DNA of 64,000 bases, taken from contig NZ_JAMFLY010000004.1 of the NCBI RefSeq assembly GCF_023502235.1, positions 62,001-126,000 of the forward strand, in the 5' to 3' direction. The notes beneath the pieces were generated by a model. The model ran no database searches. It saw only the letters and a list, made by a program, of their open reading frames with translations, and was not told the DNA's origin. The stretch comes from Flagellimonas myxillae. GTDB taxonomy: Bacteria; Bacteroidota; Bacteroidia; Flavobacteriales; Flavobacteriaceae. Of the stretch, positions 18,627 through 26,665 are shown piece after piece; the first letter of the stretch is position 1; every line of letters begins with the position of its first letter. The position numbers and the translations under genes are program-made.

Positions 18627-19397
18627 TTATTTTGGAGTACCCAAAAGGTACAAAATAACTCCGGGACCTGATTTTACCCGTTCAATTTCCCAGGTATAGG
18701 AGTCACCCCCATCCAATTCCGCCACCAAGGCCTTCATTTCCTTAACGGAATAGGTTCTTAGTGAAGAAATCACCCCATCCCAAAGCACAAACAAGGGGAC
18801 TATGGGGATAAGATAGGTAAAGAGAATTCTCCCCCATTTGAAGGGTCTTATAAAGGGAGTGGACAATAAAACACTTATGGGAGAAAAAAGCATCGCCAAA
18901 AGGCTGGATAAGCTGCGTTCCTGGGCCTCAAAAACCCCGATAACACTCTTTGCGTCAACCGCGTTTTGCAATATTAGTTTGGCATCCTTGGGCCTAAAGT
19001 GATGCAAGGACAGAAATTGGGTTCGAAAACCCTTCAGGTGCGTTGGAACTTTTCGGGCATCGACAGCAGTGGCGATGTACTCAAAATTATGGGCTTGTTT
19101 TTTTGTGAATTCAAAAGCTTGTAGGTTGGGGTAAAAATCCGTCAGCACAATTTTAAGGTCTGGACGGCTCTTTTTCAATTCGGAATTTAACCAAAGTAAT
19201 CCCCCTCCGCCGCCTGAGCCCAAATCAAGGATTTGGTTGGTTCCGTTGGCCTCCAATCCTTTTTCGAGAACAGGAAGAATAGGTTTATAGAGTTTGGTTT
19301 TGTTCGATAAAAATTGAAGGAAATCGGTGCCGTAGTCACGTAGAAAACTGGGAAACCACTTTTGATCTTCAAATTCGAACAAATGGATTCTTCCCAT
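18627..19397 (-). CDS. Class I SAM-dependent methyltransferase-like protein
   Basis: A 256-residue protein with the SAM-binding motif LDLGSGGGGGLLWLNSEL, a second acidic strand end VLTDFYP, and SLHHFRPKDAKLIL as a motif IV/V equivalent. The C-terminal half has two or three hydrophobic segments (SLLAMLFSPISVLLSTPFIR, ILFTYLIPIVPLFVLW), unusual for a soluble methyltransferase and suggesting membrane attachment. The substrate is unknown. It lies 18 bases after the RDD-family gene. Confidence 0.8.
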   Translation of the reverse strand: MGRIHLFEFEDQKWFPSFLRDYGTDFLQFLSNKTKLYKPILPVLEKGLEANGTNQILDLGSGGGGGLLWLNSELKKSRPDLKIVLTDFYPNLQAFEFTKKQAHNFEYIATAVDARKVPTHLKGFRTQFLSLHHFRPKDAKLILQNAVDAKSVIGVFEAQERSLSSLLAMLFSPISVLLSTPFIRPFKWGRILFTYLIPIVPLFVLWDGVISSLRTYSVKEMKALVAELDGGDSYTWEIERVKSGPGVILYLLGTPK

Positions 19398-19415
19398 ACC
19401 GTATCGGCTTTTGAT

Positions 19416-19814
19416 TTATTTTTCGTTTTTGACGTCCAATACAATTGATCCCACTACAAGATCGTGCAATGCCTGTTTTTTATCAGAGCTAGTGACCGTT
19501 AAAAGGGAAAGCCAGCCAAATAAGGTTTTTACCAAAAACCTAACAATCGCCAAGGGGAAAAGAATATGCTTGCCCGGGTCACTTTCGCGCCTTACGGTAA
19601 TTCCTCCATAGCTATGGCCAATTGTGCCTCCAAAAGCACTGGTAAAAATAGGATCGTACAAAATGGCAATCAAGACAAAAGCCACGATTCTCGCATAATT
19701 AGGAACGTGTTCGAAGGAGGCAAAAAGTTCGGAAATAAGATACATGGCACAAATCAGGATTATGGCATCGATAACCACAGCCTTTATTCGATTTGGTAGT
19801 ATAGCGTAATCCAT
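19416..19814 (-). CDS. RDD-family membrane protein
   Basis: A 132-residue protein with about three transmembrane segments. The RDD pattern is visible as NRIKAVVIDAIILICAMYLI, then GTIGHSYGGITVRRESD and KKQALHDLVVGSIVL. RDD proteins are small membrane proteins, some implicated in Na+(Li+)/H+ exchange, but most are uncharacterised. It is one base away from the ftsY stop and so is co-transcribed with it. Confidence 0.88.
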   Translation of the reverse strand: MDYAILPNRIKAVVIDAIILICAMYLISELFASFEHVPNYARIVAFVLIAILYDPIFTSAFGGTIGHSYGGITVRRESDPGKHILFPLAIVRFLVKTLFGWLSLLTVTSSDKKQALHDLVVGSIVLDVKNEK

Positions 19815-19815
19815 G

Positions 19816-20772
19816 TTACAGCTTGAAAAAGGAATCTACAAATTCATATTTATTGAAGACCTGCAGATCATCTATTCCTTCACCTACTCCAATATACTTC
19901 ACAGGAATCTGAAATTGATCGGAAATCCCAATGACCACTCCACCTTTGGCCGTTCCATCCAATTTGGTAACCGCTAAGCTGGTCACTTCGGTGGCCTTGG
20001 TAAATTGTTTGGCCTGCTCAAAGGCATTTTGTCCAGTAGACCCATCCAAGACCAATAACACATCATGGGGAGCATCTGGCACTACCTTTTGCATAACGCG
20101 CTTTACCTTGGAAAGCTCGTTCATAAGGTTGACCTTATTGTGTAATCTACCAGCTGTATCAATTAGAACAACATCCGCCTGGTCTGCTACGGCAGAATTC
20201 AGGGTATCGAACGCCACCGATGCCGGATCACTTCCCATTTTTTGTTTGATTATAGGTACTTCCACCCTATTGGCCCATACCTCTAATTGGTCTATGGCAG
20301 CGGCCCTAAAGGTGTCACCTGCCCCTAACACAACTTTTAAACCTTGGTTCTTAAATTGATGTGCCAGTTTTCCAATGGTGGTGGTCTTGCCCACGCCATT
20401 AACCCCAACAACCATAATCACATAGGGCTTTTTATCCTGTGGGACCACAAACTCTGTATCTTCCCCAAGGTGGGTTTCTGAAAGAAGTCCAGCTATCTCC
20501 TCACGTAAAATCGTATTCAGTTCCTCGGTCCCCAAATACTTGTCACGGGAAACGCGTTCCTCAATACGTTCTATAATCTTAAGCGTGGTATCCACCCCCA
20601 CATCGGAGGTGACCAAGACTTCCTCCAAATTATCCAATACCTCATCGTCTACCTTGGATTTTCCAGCAACGGCCTTGCCCAATTTTCCAAAGAAACTGGT
20701 TTTGGACTTTTCCAGGCCCTTGTCCAAAGTTTCTTTTTTGTCAGAAGAAAAAATATTTTTAAAAAGACTCAT
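19816..20772 (-). CDS. ftsY: Signal recognition particle receptor FtsY
   Basis: A 318-residue SRP receptor GTPase (NG domain) that docks ribosome-SRP complexes at the membrane. It shows the P-loop GVNGVGKTTTIGKLA, GDTFRAAAIDQL, DTAGRLHNK, and TKLDGTAKGG motifs. The acidic A domain is nearly absent, with only a short charged N-terminus. In many Flavobacteriaceae ftsY directly follows rpmB-rpmG-DUF4295; here a plus-strand gene intervenes. A TATCTTTG box lies 39 bases upstream of the start, without a clear -33 TTG. Confidence 0.97.
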   Translation of the reverse strand: MSLFKNIFSSDKKETLDKGLEKSKTSFFGKLGKAVAGKSKVDDEVLDNLEEVLVTSDVGVDTTLKIIERIEERVSRDKYLGTEELNTILREEIAGLLSETHLGEDTEFVVPQDKKPYVIMVVGVNGVGKTTTIGKLAHQFKNQGLKVVLGAGDTFRAAAIDQLEVWANRVEVPIIKQKMGSDPASVAFDTLNSAVADQADVVLIDTAGRLHNKVNLMNELSKVKRVMQKVVPDAPHDVLLVLDGSTGQNAFEQAKQFTKATEVTSLAVTKLDGTAKGGVVIGISDQFQIPVKYIGVGEGIDDLQVFNKYEFVDSFFKL

Positions 20773-20990
20773 AATGCATTCGCCATCAAGCTGTCAAAGA
20801 TAGGAAAGTAAGGGGAGTTTTGTTAACGCCCCAATGGGCTAATTTGTTCGAAATTTTGGGGGTGAATTCGCTTTTTCGTGGTTTTCAACACCAAAATCCT
20901 CCATTGACCCATGTATTTGGCAGCTTCACAACAATTTCTGGGTAACCTTTGCTCCTCCTATTATTTTTAAGCTTTTAATATCCTATTCCC

Positions 20991-22880
20991 ATGCATAAAG
21001 GATACAAATATCCCATGTTTTTTTTGCTGCTGATGTTATCCTTGCGTGGCGTAGCACAAGACACCTTTTCCGATACTTTTAGTGCAGTTTCCTATGCAAA
21101 CGACAATGGCAACCAGAACTGGTCGGGCAACTGGCAAGAATCTGGGGATGATAATTCTGCTTCCGGGGGCTACATTAGAATTACTGGAAATGAGTTAAGA
21201 TTTCGCTATATATGGTCTGAAACTATTCGAAGAGCGGCTGACTTGAGCTCCTACACTTCGGCCATCTTAACTTTTGATTGGCGTACCGACAGTCTTGAAT
21301 CAGGGGAAACCCTGATAGTGGAAGCCTCGAGCGACGGGTCTTCGTTTACCACCCTAAGTACATTCACTGGAACCCAGAGTGGCACATTCAACCAGGATAT
21401 TAGTTCTTACATGTCCAGCACGACCACCATACGATTTAGCAAAGGGGGCGCCAACTGGTCTGGAAATGACGATACGGTCTATATTGATAACGTACTTATA
21501 ACGGCCACTGCCGCACCCATTATAGATACTGATGGGGATACTATTGCCGACTCGGTCGACCTTGACGATGACAATGACGGTATGACCGATGAGGAAGAAT
21601 ATTGCACCACGGCCAATGCCACTTTTTTGGTGTCTGCCGACGTGGGTACAAGGTCTGTGGTGGTAAACCATACGGATACCGGATTTTTACGATTGGATTT
21701 TTCCTCCATGGACAACTCCTTTCAGCTTGACGTTAACGGAACTACGGTACACCCTTCCATTTTAGAGTTTGAAAGCGGTGCCTTGGGTACTGGGGAAGAG
21801 TATTTTGTGTTTCAATCCGATGGAGCTTTTATCTCCTCGCCTTGGGTGTCCAATTCCAATGGTCTTCCGAGATTACGACTTATTGTTGATGAATCGGGCA
21901 ATGCTAACTTGTATGGAACAAGAACCTCTAGTTCAACCGTGTTGGAACCCATGAGGGCCCAAGCCAGCACTCCGTTCAATACCATAACCTGGGTACCTGG
22001 CAACCCTAATGTATTTACGGTTACCAACCAAGCAGGACCCGGGCCTGAAGGTTTTAGCGGGAATCTGTTTGCCAGTGCCATCTGCGATACGGATGGAGAC
22101 GGTATAAGCAATGAATTGGATTTGGACTCCGACAATGATGGTATTTACGATATCGTTGAATCTGGGGTATTGGCAGAATCTGGCGTAGCCGATGCCAACA
22201 ATGACGGGGTCATAGATGGAGCCACAAGTGGTTCGGGATCCAACGGATTATTCAATAGTATAGAAGACAATGACACTGCTTACGCCATACTATCTTATTC
22301 GGTCTTGGATTCGGATTCGGATGGCACCTATGATGCATTCAGTCTGGACGCCGATGCAGATAGTTGTAATGATGTCACAGAAGCTGGATTCACAGATGAC
22401 AATGGGGATGGTCTTTTGGGGCCACTTCCAGTAACGGTGGACGCCAATGGAGTAGTTACAAGTGGTTCTGATGGGTATTCCACTCCGGATGACGGCGACT
22501 CCAATACCACCTATGATTATAGGGAAGCCGGAGCTGCTCCAACTATTACAACCCAACCTACAGATGTTACCACTTGTCCAGGTTCTGGATGTGTGGCCAA
22601 TTTCTCCGTTACTTCAGGGGCGGATTCGTTCCAATGGCAACTATTTAACGGTTCTACTTGGGACAATCTTTCCGATACGGGTATTTATTCGGGAACTGCC
22701 ACAAGCACATTGACCATTACCGCACCAACGCCAAGTGAAAACAATAATCAATATCGCGTGGTTTTGGTAAACTTAAGTTTTGTTTGTGATGACACCACTT
22801 CGAACACAGCCACCTTGTTCACAAGGGTCGACAACGTAATTACAAATCGAGGGATAACCTACCGAGTGGATAAAAATTAG
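20991..22880 (+). CDS. Secreted multidomain protein with TSP3-type and Ig-like regions
   Basis: A 629-residue secreted protein with a signal peptide ending near LRGVAQ. An N-terminal jelly-roll/MAM-like region (about 22-170, with ILTFDWRTDS and VYIDNVLITAT) is followed by calcium-binding TSP3-like Asp repeats (DTDGDTIADSVDLDDDNDGM, and again near DTDGDGISNELDLDSDNDG). An Ig-like domain (TTQPTDVTTCPGSG onward) comes last. It ends ITNRGITYRVDKN, a tail shared with the partial protein at 63600. No type A or B T9SS sorting domain is recognisable. It is transcribed against its neighbours and sits between ftsY and the ribosomal protein cluster, which suggests a later insertion. Confidence 0.85.
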   Translation: MHKGYKYPMFFLLLMLSLRGVAQDTFSDTFSAVSYANDNGNQNWSGNWQESGDDNSASGGYIRITGNELRFRYIWSETIRRAADLSSYTSAILTFDWRTDSLESGETLIVEASSDGSSFTTLSTFTGTQSGTFNQDISSYMSSTTTIRFSKGGANWSGNDDTVYIDNVLITATAAPIIDTDGDTIADSVDLDDDNDGMTDEEEYCTTANATFLVSADVGTRSVVVNHTDTGFLRLDFSSMDNSFQLDVNGTTVHPSILEFESGALGTGEEYFVFQSDGAFISSPWVSNSNGLPRLRLIVDESGNANLYGTRTSSSTVLEPMRAQASTPFNTITWVPGNPNVFTVTNQAGPGPEGFSGNLFASAICDTDGDGISNELDLDSDNDGIYDIVESGVLAESGVADANNDGVIDGATSGSGSNGLFNSIEDNDTAYAILSYSVLDSDSDGTYDAFSLDADADSCNDVTEAGFTDDNGDGLLGPLPVTVDANGVVTSGSDGYSTPDDGDSNTTYDYREAGAAPTITTQPTDVTTCPGSGCVANFSVTSGADSFQWQLFNGSTWDNLSDTGIYSGTATSTLTITAPTPSENNNQYRVVLVNLSFVCDDTTSNTATLFTRVDNVITNRGITYRVDKN

Positions 22881-22882
22881 GG

Positions 22883-22910
22883 CAAAAAAAAACCGCTTAA
22901 AAAGCGGTTT
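22883..22910 (-). terminator. Rho-independent terminator of rpmB-rpmG-DUF4295
   Basis: A 9-bp perfect stem, AAACCGCTT with AAGCGGTTT (22890-22898 and 22902-22910) and a 3-base loop. On the minus strand it is followed directly by a run of T, making a strong terminator for the ribosomal protein operon. On the plus strand a T-run follows after four bases, so it may also stop transcription of the secreted-protein gene. Confidence 0.85.
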
Positions 22911-22931
22911 CCAATTTTTTCTAGGGATTGA

Positions 22932-23084
22932 TTACTTTTTGTTCAACCAATCGTTTACCAATTCTGGCGCCATAACCGACTCCACGAAAGTATAAGCTCC
23001 TGTTTTTGGAGATTTTACCATTTTAATGGCCTTGGTCAATCTTTTGGATGATGACTGAAGCGTTGCTACTGTTTTCTTTGCCAT
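22932..23084 (-). CDS. DUF4295 small protein
   Basis: A 50-residue basic protein: starts MAKKTVATLQSSSKRLTKAI and ends ELVNDWLNKK. This is the DUF4295 family, which in Bacteroidota follows rpmB and rpmG and is presumed to be ribosome-associated, although its function is unproven. The start at 23084 is 42 bases after the rpmG stop, and a terminator follows its own stop. Confidence 0.92.
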   Translation of the reverse strand: MAKKTVATLQSSSKRLTKAIKMVKSPKTGAYTFVESVMAPELVNDWLNKK

Positions 23085-23126
23085 GGCTTACTTATTATTG
23101 TTGGATTCTACTGTGTAAAACCTGAA

Positions 23127-23309
23127 TTACTTAATCTCTTTATGAATCGTCATACGCTTAAGAATGGGATTGAATTTCTTGATCTCCATTCTATCTGGCG
23201 TGTTCTTTTTGTTCTTGGTAGTAATGTACCTAGAAGTACCTGGCATACCAGATTCTTTATGCTCTGTACACTCTAAAATAACCTGAATTCTATTTCCTTT
23301 CTTTGCCAT
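23127..23309 (-). CDS. rpmG: 50S ribosomal protein L33
   Basis: A 60-residue basic protein starting [20 protein letters not shown] and containing [19 protein letters not shown], diagnostic of L33 in the large ribosomal subunit. It has a single cysteine and lacks the CxxC pairs of zinc-binding L33 variants, so it is the zinc-independent form. It lies between rpmB and DUF4295 in a single operon. Confidence 0.97.
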   Translation of the reverse strand: MAKKGNRIQVILECTEHKESGMPGTSRYITTKNKKNTPDRMEIKKFNPILKRMTIHKEIK

Positions 23310-23335
23310 TGTCTTGTGCTTAAAACCTTGTCAGC

Positions 23336-23563
23336 TTATTTCTTGGAATTAATTTCCTTCAAAACAGCAGAGATTCCTTTTTTGTTGATGATTTTTAAAC
23401 CTTTGGATGAAACGGTAAGGGTTACCCAACGGTCTTCTTCCGGGATGTAGAATTTCTTTTTGGAAATATTGGAATCAAACCTTCTCTTTGTCTTATTGAT
23501 AGAGAAGGAAACATTGTTTCCAAACATCACCTTTTTTCCTGTAACTTCACAAACTTTAGACAT
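23336..23563 (-). CDS. rpmB: 50S ribosomal protein L28
   Basis: A 75-residue protein starting MSKVCEVTGKKVMFGNNVSF and continuing into the basic KTKRRFDSN and WVTLTVSSKGLKIINKKG segments typical of L28. It is the first gene of the ribosomal protein operon, with a consensus promoter 34 bases upstream in the gap after cinA. Confidence 0.97.
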   Translation of the reverse strand: MSKVCEVTGKKVMFGNNVSFSINKTKRRFDSNISKKKFYIPEEDRWVTLTVSSKGLKIINKKGISAVLKEINSKK

Positions 23564-23596
23564 CTCCCTAACTTTTGAGTGATTTTATTGAGGCTG

Positions 23597-23627
23597 CAAA
23601 TTTATGCCTTTTAAATCGGACGCACAA
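23597..23627 (-). promoter_or_regulatory. Promoter of the rpmB-rpmG-DUF4295 operon
   Basis: On the minus strand TTG (23627-23625) and TAAATTTG (23604-23597) are spaced by 20 bases, an exact fit to the Bacteroidota housekeeping promoter pattern. It lies in the 73-base gap between the cinA stop and the rpmB start. Confidence 0.75.
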
Positions 23628-23636
23628 AATTCTTTT

Positions 23637-24884
23637 TCAGAAATTTAAAATTTCTTTCCAGAGCATCTCAAAGGCCCTATTTACTGAACGATTCACTATT
23701 CGTTCCCGGTTCTTCCCGATGGTAAATTTTTGTGCAAAGGTACCGTTTGGGGAGCTGATTGCAATAAAAACAGTTCCGACTTCGGCATCCGAGTCGCCTT
23801 TTGAGGGTCCAGCATTGCCTGTTGTGGCAATCGCAAAATCAGATTCCATGATCCTCCGGACATTTTCGGCCATAGCCGTGGCAACTTCCTCACTCACCAC
23901 GGAATGTTCCTCAATAACAGCTTTGGGAACCCCTAACACTTCAATCTTGGTTTCGGTTGCATAACTCACCACACTACCCTTAAAATAGGCTGAAGCTCCA
24001 GGGATTGCCGTTATTTTTTCTGCAATCTTTCCTCCAGTAAAACTCTCGGCTGTCGACAGGCTGAGTTGCTTTTGTGTCAACACCTTCCCAATCTGCTGTT
24101 CAATGGAATCGCCATCATCCTCTCCGTATATGATATCCCCTATTAGGGTGTGGAGTTGTTGTACCTGCTGTGCCACCACAGTTTCTAATTGTTCCTTATC
24201 AGCGCCCCTTGCGGTAAGACGCAAGCGCACCTTCCCTAGATTTGGCAGATACGCCAACCTTATGAAATGGGGAAGATTGTTTTCCCATTCCTCAATCTTG
24301 TCTGCAATAGCGCTCTCCCCCATACCATAGGTAACAATGGTCTTATGATAAATATGCGGCCGTTCAAATTCTGAAGTGATTTTCGGAATTACCTCGGTAT
24401 GGATCAAATGCTTCATTTCGAAGGGAACCCCGGGCAAGGAAACAAAGACCGTCCTGCCCTTTTTCGTCCATAGGCCAGGCGCCGTGCCATTGGGATTCTG
24501 CAACACCGTTGCCTTCGAAGGAACCAGTGCCTGGTTCCTGTTCAATTCCGAAATAGGCGTGGAAAAGTACTTTTTAAAGAGTTCCTCTATATTTTCAAGA
24601 ACCTTTTGGTCCCGAACCAGCGTATCATCCAAAAATTCGCAGAGGGTGTGCTTGGTAATATCATCTTTTGTGGGCCCTAGTCCGCCCGTAAGGATGACAA
24701 CCTCCGAGCGATTACCTGCGGTTTCCAAGGCATCCAAGATATGTTCGCGTTCATCTTGAACCGAAGTAATCTGATAGACAGCAACGCCTATCTTATTCAG
24801 TGCTTTGGAAATGAATGCAGAATTGGAATCGACAATTTGACCAATGAGGATTTCATCCCCAATGGTTATGATTTCAGCTTGCAT
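23637..24884 (-). CDS. cinA: CinA-family protein (competence/damage-inducible)
   Basis: A 415-residue two-domain protein. The N-terminal molybdopterin-binding-like domain starts MQAEIITIGDEILIGQIVDS and includes LTGGLGPTKDDITKHTLCEF. The C-terminal CinA domain has LSTAESFTGGKIAEKITAIPG and ATTGNAGPS. CinA proteins combine ADP-ribose pyrophosphatase and/or NMN deamidase activity in pyridine-nucleotide recycling; which one applies here is not determined. The start directly abuts the Hpt stop (24884/24885). Confidence 0.95.
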   Translation of the reverse strand: MQAEIITIGDEILIGQIVDSNSAFISKALNKIGVAVYQITSVQDEREHILDALETAGNRSEVVILTGGLGPTKDDITKHTLCEFLDDTLVRDQKVLENIEELFKKYFSTPISELNRNQALVPSKATVLQNPNGTAPGLWTKKGRTVFVSLPGVPFEMKHLIHTEVIPKITSEFERPHIYHKTIVTYGMGESAIADKIEEWENNLPHFIRLAYLPNLGKVRLRLTARGADKEQLETVVAQQVQQLHTLIGDIIYGEDDGDSIEQQIGKVLTQKQLSLSTAESFTGGKIAEKITAIPGASAYFKGSVVSYATETKIEVLGVPKAVIEEHSVVSEEVATAMAENVRRIMESDFAIATTGNAGPSKGDSDAEVGTVFIAISSPNGTFAQKFTIGKNRERIVNRSVNRAFEMLWKEILNF

Positions 24885-25223
24885 TTACAGATTGAAGTCT
24901 TTTTGCAGTTCGGATATGACCTGCAACACGTCTTTTTTCAATAGGGGGAATTTTTGCTCAATTTCGTCCATACTGGCGGTGCTCTTACCCAGAGTTTCTA
25001 TTTCCAGTGCGGTGGCCCTGGTCTGCTCCATGCCCAGAAGATCTACATTGGGCTTTATCTTATGGGCGAGTTTATACACATTTTCAAAATCCCGTTGGGC
25101 AATGGCACTTTCGAGGCCTTCCAAATCCACAGGAACTTCTTCCAAAAAAACAGAAATTACGGAAATAACAAAGTCGTTATCGCCTTCCGCCATTTCATTA
25201 ATCTTATCGAGGTTGTAAATCAT
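24885..25223 (-). CDS. Stand-alone histidine phosphotransfer (Hpt) protein
   Basis: A 112-residue all-helical protein with the Hpt motif KLAHKIKPNVDLLGM, where the His is the phospho-acceptor (about residue 53). Such proteins carry phosphate between hybrid sensor kinases and response regulators. No kinase or regulator gene lies nearby, so its partners are elsewhere. It overlaps the FAH-family gene by one base and abuts cinA, so it is expressed from a housekeeping operon. Confidence 0.88.
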   Translation of the reverse strand: MIYNLDKINEMAEGDNDFVISVISVFLEEVPVDLEGLESAIAQRDFENVYKLAHKIKPNVDLLGMEQTRATALEIETLGKSTASMDEIEQKFPLLKKDVLQVISELQKDFNL

Positions 25224-25834
25224 TATCTCACATTAATTTCGAACAATTGTTCTCCTTCCAACATACCTACAAGGTAATCATTTGGGCTTACTTTACCAAC
25301 ACCCGCAGGGGTTCCAGTAAACAGAATATCCCCCTTTTTTAGCATAAAATAGGTGGAAACATGGGCGATAAGTTCGTCTATTTTCCACAGCATCAAGGAA
25401 GTATTGCCATTTTGTACTTTTTCATCATTCTTCAAAAGACAAAAAGAAATTTTGTCAATATTTTCGTACGCATTTTTCGGCATCCACCTACCAACTATGG
25501 CTGATCCATCAAAACCCTTGGCTTTTTCCCATGGCAGTCCCTTTGCCTTCAATTTGGATTGAAGGTCTCTTGCGGTAAAATCCACTCCTAAACCAATTTC
25601 ATCATAATAGTTATGCGCAAATTGCGGAGCAATGTGTTTTCCCACCTTTTTGATTTTAACCAATACCTCCACTTCGTAGTGGACATCGTTTGAAAATTGG
25701 GGAATGTAAAAATCCTGCTCCCTGGGTAGAATGGCGGAATCTGGTTTAATGAACACCACAGGTTCCTCTGGTCGCTCGTTGTTCAATTCGTCAATATGCG
25801 CAGCATAGTTCCTTCCAATGCATATCAGCTTCAT
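25223..25834 (-). CDS. Fumarylacetoacetate hydrolase-family protein
   Basis: A 203-residue protein with the FAH fold. ICIGRNYAAHIDEL, VFIKPDSAILP, and the metal-binding HYEVEVLVKI stretch (two acidic ligands), then GVDFTARDLQ and ILFTGTPAGVGKVSPND, are typical of the short FAHD1-like enzymes. FAHD1-type members act as acylpyruvase or oxaloacetate decarboxylase; the exact substrate is not defined by sequence. It is co-transcribed with the exonuclease upstream (19-base gap) and the Hpt gene downstream. Confidence 0.9.
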   Translation of the reverse strand: MKLICIGRNYAAHIDELNNERPEEPVVFIKPDSAILPREQDFYIPQFSNDVHYEVEVLVKIKKVGKHIAPQFAHNYYDEIGLGVDFTARDLQSKLKAKGLPWEKAKGFDGSAIVGRWMPKNAYENIDKISFCLLKNDEKVQNGNTSLMLWKIDELIAHVSTYFMLKKGDILFTGTPAGVGKVSPNDYLVGMLEGEQLFEINVR

Positions 25835-25853
25835 TCGCTTCTGGGATTTTGGT

Positions 25854-26630
25854 TTAAGAAAGTTTGTTGTTCAGTTTGCTCAACTTTATTTGGGTAAGAA
25901 CTTTTTTGGTGTACAACGGGAAATCCGCGTTAAGTATCCATCCAAAATATCCTGGTTCGGACTCCATCACCTCATCAACCGTTTTACCCTTGTGTTTCCC
26001 GAAGGCAAAAATGGGCCTGTCCTGATCATCAATACCGATGAAACCTGCAAAATCCAAAGATTGTTTTCGGGTGGTAAACTCTGAGAGCTTTTTTACGTTG
26101 TTCTCCAGTTCTGGATACCGGTCCAATTGGGACAAAAGCACCTCGTAGGTAGCCAAGGTATCGGCTTGGGCACTATGTGCATCTTCCAGATTTTTATCAC
26201 AATAGAACTTATAGGCCGCTTCGAGAGTTCTTTTTTCCATTTTATGGAAGATGGTCTGTACATCTACGGACACCATATGCTTCATGTCAAAATCCACATC
26301 GGCCCGCAGCATTTCCTCGGCCAATAATGGGATATCAAACCTATCGGAATTGAATCCGGCCAAATCGCTATCCTTGATCATTTTATAAATTTCCTTGGAC
26401 AGTTGTTTAAAGGTAGGTTCGTTGGCCACCTTTTCGTTGGAAATACCATGTACGGCCACAACCTCTGCCGGAATGGGCATTTCTGGGTTCACCAACCATG
26501 TTTTGCTCTCTTTATTTCCGTTCGGAAAAACCTTTAGAATGGAAATCTCCACAATTCTATCCTTGGCAACATTAATGCCCGTAGTCTCCAAATCGAAAAA
26601 GCAGATTGGCTTTGTAAGGTTAAGCTCCAT
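25854..26630 (-). CDS. DEDDh 3'-5' exonuclease with DUF3820-like C-terminus
   Basis: A 258-residue protein. The DnaQ-type exonuclease domain shows ExoI FFDLETTGI (Asp, Glu), ExoII GFNSDRFDIPLL (Asp) and ExoIII AHSAQADTLATYEVL (His, Asp), so it is a DEDDh enzyme. The C-terminal 60 residues, FAFGKHKGKTVDEVM to GWILNADFPLYTKKVL, match the DUF3820 type module often fused to such exonucleases. It probably trims DNA 3' ends in repair or proofreading. It heads the exonuclease-FAH-Hpt-cinA operon; TATCTTTG lies 15 bases upstream of the start. Confidence 0.9.
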   Translation of the reverse strand: MELNLTKPICFFDLETTGINVAKDRIVEISILKVFPNGNKESKTWLVNPEMPIPAEVVAVHGISNEKVANEPTFKQLSKEIYKMIKDSDLAGFNSDRFDIPLLAEEMLRADVDFDMKHMVSVDVQTIFHKMEKRTLEAAYKFYCDKNLEDAHSAQADTLATYEVLLSQLDRYPELENNVKKLSEFTTRKQSLDFAGFIGIDDQDRPIFAFGKHKGKTVDEVMESEPGYFGWILNADFPLYTKKVLTQIKLSKLNNKLS

Positions 26631-26665
26631 ATTGGTTTTTTAGCAAAGATAGGGTATCAAAAATT

